Shown here: positions 16,176 to 24,651 of the stretch, in pieces
How positions within the stretch are numbered: position 1 is the stretch's first letter
Layout of the letters: each line of letters starts with the position of its first letter
Assembly (NCBI RefSeq): GCF_009735585.1
Contig: NZ_VJVW01000005.1
Span: 1 to 64,000, forward strand
DNA from: Christiangramia aestuarii
Lineage (GTDB): Bacteria > Bacteroidota > Bacteroidia > Flavobacteriales > Flavobacteriaceae
Direction: 5' to 3'
Length of the DNA stretch: 64,000 nt
Program-made: the position numbers and the translations under genes
Notes under the pieces: generated by a model
Databases searched by the model: none
What the model saw: the letters and a program-made list of their open reading frames with translations, nothing else
Told to the model about the DNA's origin: nothing

Positions 16176-16493
16176 TTATATGGTCATACGCTTTGGAGGT
16201 TTAAAATCAGGATTCTGGCAGACACTTTTAAATGAATCGAGGTAGGAAGTGAAATTGGTTCCCGGTAATTCATCTTTGACGAAAGCGATTTCCAAATTTT
16301 CTTTGATCGCAAATCCGGTACAGCTTCCACAGTTAAAAAAGGGAGAGCATGCCCCGTCCCCGGAGTGATCATCTTCGGTATTGTTATGGTCTTCATTACA
16401 ATTAGCGTTTTCTCCAATTTCCCCTAGGAAACAACATGGGAAACTGGACAGCGAAAGCACCAAAAATGATATAAAAAGAACAATCAATTTCAT
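16176..16493 (-). CDS. Small Cys/His-rich secreted protein upstream of a TonB receptor (DUF6660-like)
   Basis: The 105-residue product starts at the ATG at 16493 with a hydrophobic signal (MKLIVLFISFLVLSLSSFPC). The mature part contains CNEDHNNTEDDH, then CSPFFNCGSCTGF, so several Cys, His and Asp that could bind a metal. The pattern resembles the DUF6660-like proteins that precede TonB receptors in Flavobacteria. It lies 58 bases before the receptor gene in the same direction, so the two are likely one operon. A metal-sensing or metal-binding role is inference. Confidence 0.65.
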   Translation of the reverse strand: MKLIVLFISFLVLSLSSFPCCFLGEIGENANCNEDHNNTEDDHSGDGACSPFFNCGSCTGFAIKENLEIAFVKDELPGTNFTSYLDSFKSVCQNPDFKPPKRMTI

Positions 16494-16557
16494 GTGTAGC
16501 AAAAATACATTTTAATTAAAAAACCTGGAAGTAAGATTGAGATGGGATCTAGCCGAA

Positions 16558-16696
16558 ATAGCAAAAATTTCATCAATAATAAGCGGCACCTTTAAAAAGA
16601 AAACAATTTACTTTATCATCGCATAGTTATTAAACAGATTACGTATTTCCAGGACCGCATCTGTGCTTCGCCAATTAATGATAACCGAGCCCATGG
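16558..16696 (+). repeat. Palindromic intergenic element, copy 15
   Basis: Left arm TTTCATCAATAATAAGCGGC; right arm TTCGCCAATTAATGATAACC, then GAGCCCATGG. Relative to copy 2 both arms have changed at the same place (ATCGCCA became ATCAATA on the left, and the right arm changed to match with one mismatch), so pairing is kept. Confidence 0.75.
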
Positions 16697-16875
16697 TAAA
16701 TCAGGCTCCAAAAAACTTCAACAAAGAGCAACTTTCATATTAATTATTAAGTTATAAAAAACAATAACCACCCTCCTTCGACTTTAATACCAAAAATTTT
16801 AAAAAGAAGAAAAATGTGATAATTGAATTCTATCTAAATTAATTGATTTTAACCCAATCGAAAATGAGCAAACAA

Positions 16876-16898
16876 AAACCAGCATTTTCTGCTGGTTT
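16876..16898 (-). terminator. Terminator of the allene-oxide-cyclase-like lipoprotein gene
   Basis: An 8-bp stem AAACCAGC / GCTGGTTT with a 7-base loop. On the minus strand it is followed by a T-rich run and lies about 20 bases after the stop codon of the gene at 16919-17482. Confidence 0.65.
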
Positions 16899-16918
16899 AA
16901 TATTTAAAAAGGAATATA

Positions 16919-17482
16919 TCAGTACGTAATAGTTCCAGCTCCTTTGTGCGAGTATTCACCCATTGGACCACCAAGATCATCTATGCCGATGATATTGTAA
17001 ACACCATTGTCAATTTGCATGGATCCAGTAGCTCCCTCAAATCTCCCGGTTCCGCCTACAAAGGTAATTGTACCGCTATAGGTAGCTTGAGTTTGCGAAA
17101 TAAAAACGAAAACAAGCAGAGACCTGGAGAATAATACATCTCCGTTCGCTGCAACTGTCGTGTCATCACTTAGGGATGTGAAAATAAAACTGCCATTTCC
17201 AGCATCTTCAAATGATCCAGGTGCAACCGTACCATGAAATTTGCCTAAATGGGTCATTTCCCCAGAAGTAGTGCCTCCAGATCCGTCCCGATTATCCATA
17301 CCTTCAAGTACTATAGAAATTGGCCTGGTAACATCTTTACCTCCTGTTAAATCAAAGGTTGTTAAATTTTTCTGTGCGGGGTCGGCTGTGCTTTCCGGCG
17401 AGCATGATACCATCACCAATACAATTAGTAAAAACGCTAGTTTCCCCAATGTTTCTATGAGAATTTGTTTAATTAGCTTCAT
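16919..17482 (-). CDS. Lipoprotein with allene oxide cyclase barrel-like domain
   Basis: The 187-residue product has a long signal peptide ending in the lipobox LVMVSC. The mature protein contains SGGTTSGEMTHLGKFHGTV and, near the end, YSGTITFVGGTGRFEGATGS, the hallmark of the small beta-barrel domain shared by allene-oxide-cyclase-like and dirigent-like proteins. In bacteria these lipoproteins have no known enzyme activity. It is monocistronic, with its own terminator, and lies on the minus strand between element copies 15 and 16. Confidence 0.75.
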   Translation of the reverse strand: MKLIKQILIETLGKLAFLLIVLVMVSCSPESTADPAQKNLTTFDLTGGKDVTRPISIVLEGMDNRDGSGGTTSGEMTHLGKFHGTVAPGSFEDAGNGSFIFTSLSDDTTVAANGDVLFSRSLLVFVFISQTQATYSGTITFVGGTGRFEGATGSMQIDNGVYNIIGIDDLGGPMGEYSHKGAGTITY

Positions 17483-17844
17483 AATTTTGTGGATTTAAGA
17501 AGTTACATGTAATAAAATCAACTTTTAACATGTATTCCATATAGTATGAACTAAGCTGGGGAAGAAACTCATGTTAATATTAACATACTAAATATAATTA
17601 ATTTACACGTAAAACTCTATATTTCAGATATTTAAATATAAAAGAATAAGTGTTTAGCTAAAATACATCCACTCCCTACTAGTAATTTAGAATGATGCAG
17701 GGCAGAAAAAAGACGGGAATTTAGAGCAATGTTTTTGATAAAGGATGAATGCATAACTCACCAAATTAACCTGTAAATTACTATGCATCATTATTTTAAC
17801 AGGCAACTTCAGAAAATATTTATCTTTAGAGAAACCAACCTCTA
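17483..17844. other. Intergenic stretch between divergent genes
   Basis: 362 AT-rich bases. The right end holds the putative -7 box of the second DUF6090 gene. No copy of the palindromic element and no convincing frame were seen. Confidence 0.5.
17821..17829 (+). promoter_or_regulatory. Putative -7 box of the second DUF6090 gene
   Basis: TATCTTTAG, 24 bases before the ATG, the same 9-mer at the same distance as in front of the paralogue at 3737. Confidence 0.5.
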
Positions 17845-18621
17845 ATGATAAAATTCTTTAGAACAATCAGGCGGAAATTACTTTTGGCAGGAAAAACCGG
17901 TCAGTATTTGAAGTATGCCATTGGAGAAATTGTACTGGTGGTCATTGGAATTTTAATTGCACTCCAGATCAATAATTGGAACGAAACCAGTAAACTCAAA
18001 AAGGAAGAAGTAGTTTACTTAAAAAGACTAAAATTAGATTTAAAGAAAGATACTATCTATTATAATACAAGTATTGACAGAGCCAATCTATTAATTGACC
18101 GGAACACTTTATTCTTACAAAAAATATACGATGAACAAAGGTCGATCGATGAAGGCAAGTACCTGATGAATATACCATTATGGGATTCTGAATATCTCAC
18201 CATACAGGACAATACCTTTCGAGAACTCGTGAGTTCAGGAAAACTAAACATCATTTCCAATCCAGGTTTAAAAGTAGCTGTGGTCGATTTTTATAGAAAA
18301 ATAGAGGTCCAGGAGAATTATATGAAAGAGTTTAATGAATATTCCAGAGAGCTTATGGCCAATTATGTAAGTACTCATCCGGGAACTATAAAACAAACCC
18401 GAAAACCAGATGAGTTGGATAAAATTCTGAATGCCAGCATGTTTCGACTGGAAGACTTTAAATTTCTTAATAATCCTTCTGATTCTCAATTTCAAGCCTT
18501 AGAAGACATAGTTCTGGTATATAAAAACAAACATGAGATATTCGTCGATCAGTTTCAAGAATTAAAAAATGTATCAAAAGATTTATTAAACCAAATTGAT
18601 CAGGAATTGAATGAAAAATAA
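17845..18621 (+). CDS. DUF6090 family membrane protein (paralogue 2)
   Basis: The 258-residue protein starts MIKFFRTIRRKLLL and has the family membrane helix YAIGEIVLVVIGILIALQ followed by INNWNE, as in the protein at 3737-4525. The soluble part is charged and helical and is much less similar to paralogue 1 than the first 50 residues are. Function is unknown. It is followed directly by element copy 16. Confidence 0.85.
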   Translation: MIKFFRTIRRKLLLAGKTGQYLKYAIGEIVLVVIGILIALQINNWNETSKLKKEEVVYLKRLKLDLKKDTIYYNTSIDRANLLIDRNTLFLQKIYDEQRSIDEGKYLMNIPLWDSEYLTIQDNTFRELVSSGKLNIISNPGLKVAVVDFYRKIEVQENYMKEFNEYSRELMANYVSTHPGTIKQTRKPDELDKILNASMFRLEDFKFLNNPSDSQFQALEDIVLVYKNKHEIFVDQFQELKNVSKDLLNQIDQELNEK

Positions 18622-18625
18622 TAAC

Positions 18626-18771
18626 AAAAGCACCAAAAACTTAATTTCAAGGAAAATGTAGACTTAAAAGAAAATAATTAACTTCCACCAGCAAAACAGG
18701 TCTTTAAGCAGGTTCCGAAGTTTCTTGATCATGCCTCTGCTCATGGGACACTAAACAACCCAGACCGTTAT
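18626..18771 (+). repeat. Palindromic intergenic element, copy 16 (diverged)
   Basis: The loop block TTAAAAGAAAATAATTAACT is kept, and the right arm ends CCCAGACCGTTATATG; the left arm is eroded. It begins right after the DUF6090 stop codon, and the next unit starts at the GTT. Confidence 0.6.
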
Positions 18772-18822
18772 ATGATTTGTCACATTGTTTTTGGAATGTC
18801 GTCCTTATTAATAAATACAAGA

Positions 18823-19896
18823 ATGAATAAACTTACAGTTGCATTATTCCTCCTGATTATTTTCTCAGGAAAAATAGGTTATTCTCAGAACCAATTCCAA
18901 TTTGAAAAGATCGATCCTGTAGAGAAAGGTTTTTCAATTAATAAATTAGATTCAATGGGATCTTTTTTAGAACAGGCTGGATCATCCTCACTTATGATAA
19001 TAGTTGATGGTAAAATTATTTATGACTGGGGAAACTCTAACAAAAAGCTACTGGTTCATTCAATTCGAAAAGCCCTTTTAAATTCATTGTATGGCATTTA
19101 TATAGGAAATGGCACAATCGATACCAGCCTTACTTTAAAGGAGCTTAAAATTGATGATATAAATTCATTAACTGAAGCCGAAAAAAAGGCTACTATTGCC
19201 GATCTACTAAAATCAAGGTCGGGGATCTATCATAATGCTGCTGCGGTAGCAGAGTCAATGCTGAAAAAAATGCCGGAAAGAGGCTCTCATGAGCCCAATG
19301 AAACCTATTATTATAATAACTGGGACTTTAATACCCTAGGATTTATTCTGGAAAAAATAACCGGTGAAAGTCTGTATGACCTTTTTTATCAACATATTGC
19401 TCAGCCATTAGGCATGGATTTTTCCAATAACATTATCACAGTTAAAAACCCTGAAGAGGATTGGGAAATTCCCGATGTTGATGGGTTTTACCAATATGAA
19501 ACTAATAAGTCTAAATATCCTGCCTATCACTTTAGATTAACTGCTAGAGATATGGCCTTATATGGTCAGCTGTATTTAAATAAGGGTAAATGGAATGGAA
19601 AACAGATCGTACCAGAGAAATGGATCGAAATTTCCACTGAACCTTATTCGTTAACAAATGAAAAATACGGGATTGGATATGGCATGCTTTGGAATGTTCT
19701 AATGCCTAATGAAAACAGAGGGGCTAAATCATTTTATCACACAGGCGTTGGTATTCATATGCTGGGAATTTATCCTTCAGCTGATATGGTTTTAATTCAC
19801 AGAGTAAATACAGAGAAAGATTACAACTTTCAAGAGGGTGACTTCTATCAAATGATATCGATGGTTTGGAATTCAAAAGAAAACGGTGACCAGTAG
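18823..19896 (+). CDS. Serine hydrolase, beta-lactamase/esterase (S12) family
   Basis: The 357-residue secreted protein starts at the ATG at 18823 with a signal peptide (MNKLTVALFLLIIFSGKIGYSQ); an ATG 17 codons upstream lies next to element 16 and would spoil the signal. Catalytic motifs of the class C beta-lactamase fold are present: S80-I-R-K83, a YxN motif in YYYNNWDF near residue 164, and HTG in FYHTGVGIHM near residue 306. Members hydrolyse esters, peptides or beta-lactams; the substrate cannot be told from sequence. The domain is complete. Confidence 0.88.
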   Translation: MNKLTVALFLLIIFSGKIGYSQNQFQFEKIDPVEKGFSINKLDSMGSFLEQAGSSSLMIIVDGKIIYDWGNSNKKLLVHSIRKALLNSLYGIYIGNGTIDTSLTLKELKIDDINSLTEAEKKATIADLLKSRSGIYHNAAAVAESMLKKMPERGSHEPNETYYYNNWDFNTLGFILEKITGESLYDLFYQHIAQPLGMDFSNNIITVKNPEEDWEIPDVDGFYQYETNKSKYPAYHFRLTARDMALYGQLYLNKGKWNGKQIVPEKWIEISTEPYSLTNEKYGIGYGMLWNVLMPNENRGAKSFYHTGVGIHMLGIYPSADMVLIHRVNTEKDYNFQEGDFYQMISMVWNSKENGDQ

Positions 19897-19987
19897 TTCT
19901 TTTCCCTGCAGACCTGCATTTTCGCTTCCCTAAAAACTTTAAGAGAGAATAGAGAATTTAATTTTTAATTCGAAAAACTAGCTTTAT

Positions 19988-20006
19988 TTCGACTTTCGAT
20001 GTCGAA
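19988..20006. repeat. Short inverted repeat
   Basis: TTCGAC / GTCGAA with a 7-base spacer between the serine hydrolase and cupredoxin-like genes, in AT-rich sequence. There is no T-run directly after it on the plus strand, so a terminator role is uncertain. Confidence 0.3.
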
Positions 20007-20089
20007 AAAGAGAAAAAAGAATTAAATTAGGAATTACATAAAACCCTGAAAAACAGTATCATATATGTTTTCAGTAAAATTCTAATTGT

Positions 20090-21052
20090 ATGTTTAGAGT
20101 TTCTTATTTAAAAAAGTCATTTCTGGTAGTAATAGTATTTCTAATTCCTTTATTGAGCTGTAAAACTGATAAGAAAGAGAGGGAGTCTCAAAAAGAAGTT
20201 ATCATTAAAAAAAATGATTCAGGAAATATAGTTGAAGTGATTACCAATGAAATGGATTTTCAAATGCCTTCCCTCATCAAGTCTGGATGGACAACTTTCA
20301 AATACAACAATAAATCTTCAGAAACACATTTTTTCATTTTCGAAAAAATGCCAGAAGGAATAACAATTGAAAATTATAATAATGAATTAGTTCCACCTTT
20401 TAAAGCAGCTTTTAATCACCTAATAAACGATGAAGTGGAAAAAGCAATGAAGGAATTTGAGAAAATTCCAGCCTGGTGGAATGATGTAAAATTGGGTGGA
20501 GGTGTTGGTTTGATTTCTCCAAAAACTGTTGCGGAATCCACCATTTATATGCACCCAGGAACCTATGTAATGGAATGTTATGTTAGAATGCCAAATGGCA
20601 TGCCTCATGCGTTTTATGGAATGCTGAAAGAAATTGAAGTGACCAAAGAGAAAAACAATAACGAGGCACCTTCTTTTGATCATGAGATAAGTATTTCAAG
20701 TGAAGAAGGGATTACATTTCAAGATTCAATTATGGCAGGAAATTACCAGCTGGCTATTAACTTCAAAGACCAAAAACAATACGAAACACTTTTAGGCCAT
20801 GATGTGAACTTAGTTAGGCTGGACAATATTTCAAAATTAGATACATTAGGCAAATGGATTAATGCAGCTAATATTAAGGCTTTTAGAACTCCTGTTCCGG
20901 AAGGCTTAAGATTTTTAGGTGGTGTAGAAGATCTTGAAGCAGGAGAAAAAGGATTTTTTAAAACTCAGCTAAAGCAAGGCACCTATGTTTTAATCTCTGA
21001 GATTCCCAACGCTATAGATCGAAAAATGTATAAAACATTTAAAGTTTATTAA
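20090..21052 (+). CDS. Lipoprotein with two cupredoxin-like domains
   Basis: The 320-residue product has a signal peptide and lipobox (FLIPLLSC). The first domain (residues about 40-185) ends HPGTYVMECYVRMPNGMPHA, with FYGMLKEIEV; Cys, His and Met spaced like the copper ligands of cupredoxins. The second domain (about 195-320) repeats the outline ending QGTYVLISEIP, but lacks the Cys and His. It could bind copper in the envelope; this is inference. The gene is monocistronic with no palindromic element directly before it. Confidence 0.65.
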   Translation: MFRVSYLKKSFLVVIVFLIPLLSCKTDKKERESQKEVIIKKNDSGNIVEVITNEMDFQMPSLIKSGWTTFKYNNKSSETHFFIFEKMPEGITIENYNNELVPPFKAAFNHLINDEVEKAMKEFEKIPAWWNDVKLGGGVGLISPKTVAESTIYMHPGTYVMECYVRMPNGMPHAFYGMLKEIEVTKEKNNNEAPSFDHEISISSEEGITFQDSIMAGNYQLAINFKDQKQYETLLGHDVNLVRLDNISKLDTLGKWINAANIKAFRTPVPEGLRFLGGVEDLEAGEKGFFKTQLKQGTYVLISEIPNAIDRKMYKTFKVY

Positions 21053-21221
21053 AACACTTACCAACCAATTATAGTGACCAAAAACCAGCTGTAAAACCAA
21101 TCCTGAATTATATTGATTAGGGATATTAAATGATCCTTGTAAAAAACTTCTAGAAAAGCTCTATTTTAAATTTCTCAAAATCAAAAAATCAAACGGATTT
21201 TAAATTATTAATCAAACAGGG

Positions 21222-21644
21222 ATGGAAGATCAAGATAAAAGTATCGAAATTAGGTTTTTAGATCATGTTGCTATTAGAGTTTCAGATATAGAAAAATCTG
21301 CAGATTGGTATAAGTCTGTCTTAGGCCTCAAAAAATATAAACTACCAGAATGGGGTGAATTCCCGGTGTTTATGTTAGCTAATAAATCTGGAGTAGCGCT
21401 TTTTCCAGCTAATATGAATGATGCCGAGTTCGACATCAATTCAAAAAATGTCAAAATCGATCATTTTGCTTTTAATGTAGATCAGGAGAATTTTGAAAAA
21501 GCTGAAAAGCGGTACCAGGAACTCAATCTTGATTATTCAATTCAGGATCACTTCTATTTTAAATCTATTTATACCAAAGATCCTGATGAGCATACAGTAG
21601 AACTCACTACGATTCTTGTTGATGAAGATGAGTTTTATAAATAA
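21222..21644 (+). CDS. VOC (glyoxalase/bleomycin-resistance fold) protein
   Basis: The 140-residue cytoplasmic protein has the two beta-alpha-beta-beta-beta modules of the vicinal oxygen chelate fold. Probable metal ligands: His in LDHVAIRVSD, His in KIDHFAFNV and Glu in HTVELTT; YKSVLGLKK fits the first helix-turn. Members include glyoxalase I, dioxygenases and resistance proteins; the reaction here is unknown. Confidence 0.85.
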   Translation: MEDQDKSIEIRFLDHVAIRVSDIEKSADWYKSVLGLKKYKLPEWGEFPVFMLANKSGVALFPANMNDAEFDINSKNVKIDHFAFNVDQENFEKAEKRYQELNLDYSIQDHFYFKSIYTKDPDEHTVELTTILVDEDEFYK

Positions 21645-21649
21645 ATGAG

Positions 21650-21695
21650 GTAGCTTCATTATAGTTTACTCCATCAGCCAAGACCGTTATTCATA
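21650..21695 (+). repeat. Palindromic element remnant (right end), copy 17
   Basis: CAGCCAAGACCGTTATTCAT matches the outer right arm of other copies (GAGACCGTT then a variable end). The rest of the element is not recognisable. Confidence 0.35.
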
Positions 21696-21784
21696 GTAAA
21701 TAGTTATATTGACCACCTGTTTAAGATTAAAATTATCAATCCACCTAAATATTCTCTCAAATTGCGACGATATCAAAGCTTTGA

Positions 21785-22519
21785 ATGTATCGAAGGTATA
21801 TAACTTTAAATCAAATCATTATTAAAGAAAAAATACTATATCTAAGCCTTAGTTTCATATTTTTTACGATTCTTGGGACTATTACCCATGAGTTTGGCCA
21901 TATAATGATGGCTGAAAGTTTAGGCTATGATTCTACTTTGCATTATGGCAGTATGAATTATGATAATTCAAAGTTGAACGAAGAAATAGATTCAATCTAT
22001 TCGGAATACAAATTTCAAATTGAAAATGATTTATCCTTCCCCGAACAACGGCTGTTCAACAAAAAGTTAGACAGGTTATATGCCGATGATCTCAAAGTGC
22101 TTATGGGTGGTCCTGTTCAAACACTCTTAACTGGAATTTTAGGACTAATTATACTGGGTTACAGGAAAGCTTCCATCGAAGAAAATGGGATGACCCTATT
22201 AGATTGGATCGCTGTTTTTCTTTCCCTTTTTTGGTTAAGAGAGGTTTTTAACCTGGTACATTCATTTTTGGTCGGAATTTTTTATAAGCAGCCTGATTTT
22301 TTTGGTGGAGATGAAAGGTACATATCCGAATATTATGGTTTGTATCCGGGAACCCTGCCAATAATTCTGGGAATCCTAGGCTTGCTGATCACACTTTTTG
22401 TGATCTTCAGGATCCTGCCGAAAGCCCTGCAGATCCCATTTATTGTTTCCGGCCTGATTGGCGGCATTTCTGGTTATATAATTTGGTTTCACGTAGTTGG
22501 CCCCTTCTTGCTTCCCTAA
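21785..22519 (+). CDS. Polytopic membrane protein with HExxH motif (M50-like)
   Basis: The 244-residue protein has about five or six membrane helices. The first ends in ITHEFGHIMMAESLGYD, an HExxH zinc motif at the membrane surface as in site-2 proteases (M50). A second M50-like feature is MGGPVQTLLTG near residue 107, comparable to the GGP...N/L region, but the classic NPDG motif is not present, so intramembrane proteolysis is possible but not shown. It stands alone, with weak element remnants on both sides. Confidence 0.65.
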   Translation: MYRRYITLNQIIIKEKILYLSLSFIFFTILGTITHEFGHIMMAESLGYDSTLHYGSMNYDNSKLNEEIDSIYSEYKFQIENDLSFPEQRLFNKKLDRLYADDLKVLMGGPVQTLLTGILGLIILGYRKASIEENGMTLLDWIAVFLSLFWLREVFNLVHSFLVGIFYKQPDFFGGDERYISEYYGLYPGTLPIILGILGLLITLFVIFRILPKALQIPFIVSGLIGGISGYIIWFHVVGPFLLP

Positions 22520-22595
22520 GCTATCGGTCTAACAAGGGTTTTTACAACTAATTTAGGCTTGAGAATCATTGTCAAATACCGGTTTTATAAGTTTT

Positions 22596-22745
22596 CAGAA
22601 TGCAAATAACATTTCATAATTATGCAATACCGTTAGGAAGAAAAAAATTAACTTTTGCCAGTGTTTTGGGATCATGATCCAATAATCAAATTATGGGATT
22701 ATCTTGAACTTCTAAACAATAGTCTGGCAAAGCCTACGTTACTAT
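22596..22745 (+). repeat. Palindromic intergenic element, copy 18 (diverged)
   Basis: ATAACATTTCATAATTATGC, then AATACCGTTAGGAAGAAAAA and ATTAACTTTTGCCAGTG follow the left arm and loop; the right end is near TACGTTACT. Pairing is weak. Confidence 0.5.
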
Positions 22746-22767
22746 TTTACCGAAAATCTATTTACAA

Positions 22768-23673
22768 TTGAAATCTAACCTCATCAAAAAGGGACTATTG
22801 GTCCTTAAGTACCTTGCCGTTTATTACCTGTCTGTTAAAATGATCTGCTTCGCGATTCCAAAATTGCTGTTCATGCAATTTAGAATTCTTCACTATGAGT
22901 CATTTTTACCTCTAGCAGAAATATCAAAATATCAGCATATGTGGTCTTTCTTCGGAAGGTCGTACAACTATAACATTTTCATTGGTCTCATCGAACTTCT
23001 GATCGGGATTTTAATAGTTTTCAGAAGAACCAGGCTCATGGCATTGCTCCTTTCCCTTGGGGTATGCCTGAACATATTGATATTAAACCTTGAATTCGAA
23101 GTCTTTTTTGCCGTTCCACATATAATCCTGGATTTTTTATTGACGCTTCTGTTATTAGCTGAATACCGGAAAGATATTTATCAGTTCTTTATTGCGAATG
23201 GCGGTAAGTTCAGCAATAACCTTCAAAAAAGTAAAAATGGGTTTATTCGAATATTACCCTTCCTGTACGTCATCATCTTAACAACTGGATATGCCTTGTA
23301 TGCCTATAATTTAAAAGCTACAGTAAATGATAATTTAACGGGCAGTTACAGCATCGAGAATCTAAAAATAAATGGTTCGGCTATCGAACTGACCACGGGA
23401 AAATTGGGATCTGAACCCATGCTTTTTTTCGAACATAACCGTCAGGCTGTTTTCTCCATTAACGATAGCATTTATTTTGGTGCCTATACTAGCAAGCATG
23501 AAAATATCAGTATGTATTTTAATCCGCCACTGCAGGAAATAAAAAGGATCAAAGGAAAAATTGAAAAAGATAATTCTATTATAAAGGGAATAGCGAACGA
23601 CTCCATTTCAGTTAGGATAGAAATAGAAAGATTATCCATGGAGCAGGATTATTTGAATAATTTGTATAATTAA
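22768..23673 (+). CDS. DoxX-like integral membrane protein
   Basis: The 301-residue product reads from a TTG at 22768 (no ATG precedes the first helix). It has four membrane helices in the first 150 residues with a DoxX-like outline (FAIPKLLFMQF, FIGLIELLIGILIVF, MALLLSLGV, VPHIILDFLLTLLLLAEYRKD), a fifth helix at about 165-182, and then a soluble beta-rich domain of about 115 residues (GSYSIENLKINGS, FSINDSIYFGAY). DoxX-like proteins often act in redox processes at the membrane; function is not shown here. Confidence 0.6.
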   Translation: MKSNLIKKGLLVLKYLAVYYLSVKMICFAIPKLLFMQFRILHYESFLPLAEISKYQHMWSFFGRSYNYNIFIGLIELLIGILIVFRRTRLMALLLSLGVCLNILILNLEFEVFFAVPHIILDFLLTLLLLAEYRKDIYQFFIANGGKFSNNLQKSKNGFIRILPFLYVIILTTGYALYAYNLKATVNDNLTGSYSIENLKINGSAIELTTGKLGSEPMLFFEHNRQAVFSINDSIYFGAYTSKHENISMYFNPPLQEIKRIKGKIEKDNSIIKGIANDSISVRIEIERLSMEQDYLNNLYN

Positions 23674-23817
23674 TATTTGAAATAAATGGGCTGAAGATAG
23701 ATTCAGCTAATCCTTGTACTTAGAAATAAAATATCTTTTATCTTAGTTAAATTCGATCATTATAATCCTGAATCACTTGTTGATCACGTATCCTAGGTCT
23801 TGGTTAAAACTATCTCC

Positions 23818-24651
23818 ATGAAAAAAATACTCTTATTGCTAATTGTTACAATTTCTTTGGGTTGCAATTCCAACCAGGAAAGAAAAGCTTCAGAGAAACT
23901 GAAGGTGTTATTTATAGGCAATAGTTTAACCTATTACCATGATATGCCCATGATCTTACAGCAAATGCTGAATGAGACCCATCCCGGGATCAAGGTTGAA
24001 CAAATAACATTTCCCGGTTATTCCCTGAGCTCCCACCTCAAAAATATAGTCCTGGAAAGATTTGAAGATCGTGTAAATACAAGAGAAAAATCTGCTGACG
24101 AGGTTACCGAAACAGAAAAGAAGATCAGGGAAAAAGACTGGGATATAATCGTTCTACAGACCGGGGGTGTGCGGGTCTTGATCCCAGAAGTCAGGAATTC
24201 TGAAGTAGACTGGGCCATCAAAGAAATTCAGGATCTGAGTTCATCCCAATTCTATTTATTCCAAACCTGGGTAACCGAAACCAAATATCCCAAAAAGTAT
24301 TGTTATCCCGCCATACTTATCGATCCCGCCCGGAGTATGGAGGAAGAAGTCTGTTCCGCAGAAATGCTTAATGAAGCCCAACATTATGAAAATCTGCTCT
24401 CAGGCTATACAGAATTATCCAGGGCAAATAATATAGAACTTACCAGTCATGCAAAGATCTTTATGAAAATAAAAAAGGATCATCCCGAATTGGAATTAAT
24501 TGAGGACGGGGTTCATCCTTCAGAAAAAGGTGCTTTTCTAAGCGCCTGTATTTTTTATAATCTGCTAAGCGGAAAAGAAGCAGAAGATCTAAAGTTTTCA
24601 GCCAATTTACCCGCAGGAATTGCTGAGATCCTGAAAAAAGCAGCTTCTTGA
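23818..24651 (+). CDS. SGNH-hydrolase-fold lipoprotein
   Basis: The 277-residue product has a signal peptide with lipobox (LLIVTISLGC); the ATG at 23818 is preferred over a TTG six codons upstream. SGNH/DUF4886-like motifs: block I LFIGNSLTYY with the probable nucleophile S36, WDIIVLQTGGV, and the C-terminal EDGVHPSEKGAF with D230 and H233 as the rest of the triad. Such enzymes remove acyl or acetyl groups from sugars or lipids. It is anchored in the envelope. Confidence 0.82.
   Translation: MKKILLLLIVTISLGCNSNQERKASEKLKVLFIGNSLTYYHDMPMILQQMLNETHPGIKVEQITFPGYSLSSHLKNIVLERFEDRVNTREKSADEVTETEKKIREKDWDIIVLQTGGVRVLIPEVRNSEVDWAIKEIQDLSSSQFYLFQTWVTETKYPKKYCYPAILIDPARSMEEEVCSAEMLNEAQHYENLLSGYTELSRANNIELTSHAKIFMKIKKDHPELELIEDGVHPSEKGAFLSACIFYNLLSGKEAEDLKFSANLPAGIAEILKKAAS

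Larger units (their letters stand above)
16494..16918. other. Intergenic stretch with element copy 15 and a terminator
   Basis: 425 bases between two minus-strand genes. Apart from element copy 15 and the terminator hairpin near 16880, only AT-rich sequence is seen; the promoter of the metal-protein/receptor operon must lie in its left part. Confidence 0.5.

Noticed and set aside
16184-16417. 77-residue minus-strand frame overlapping the Cys/His-rich gene
   Set aside because: A shifted frame of the same region; the other frame has a signal peptide and metal-type motifs.
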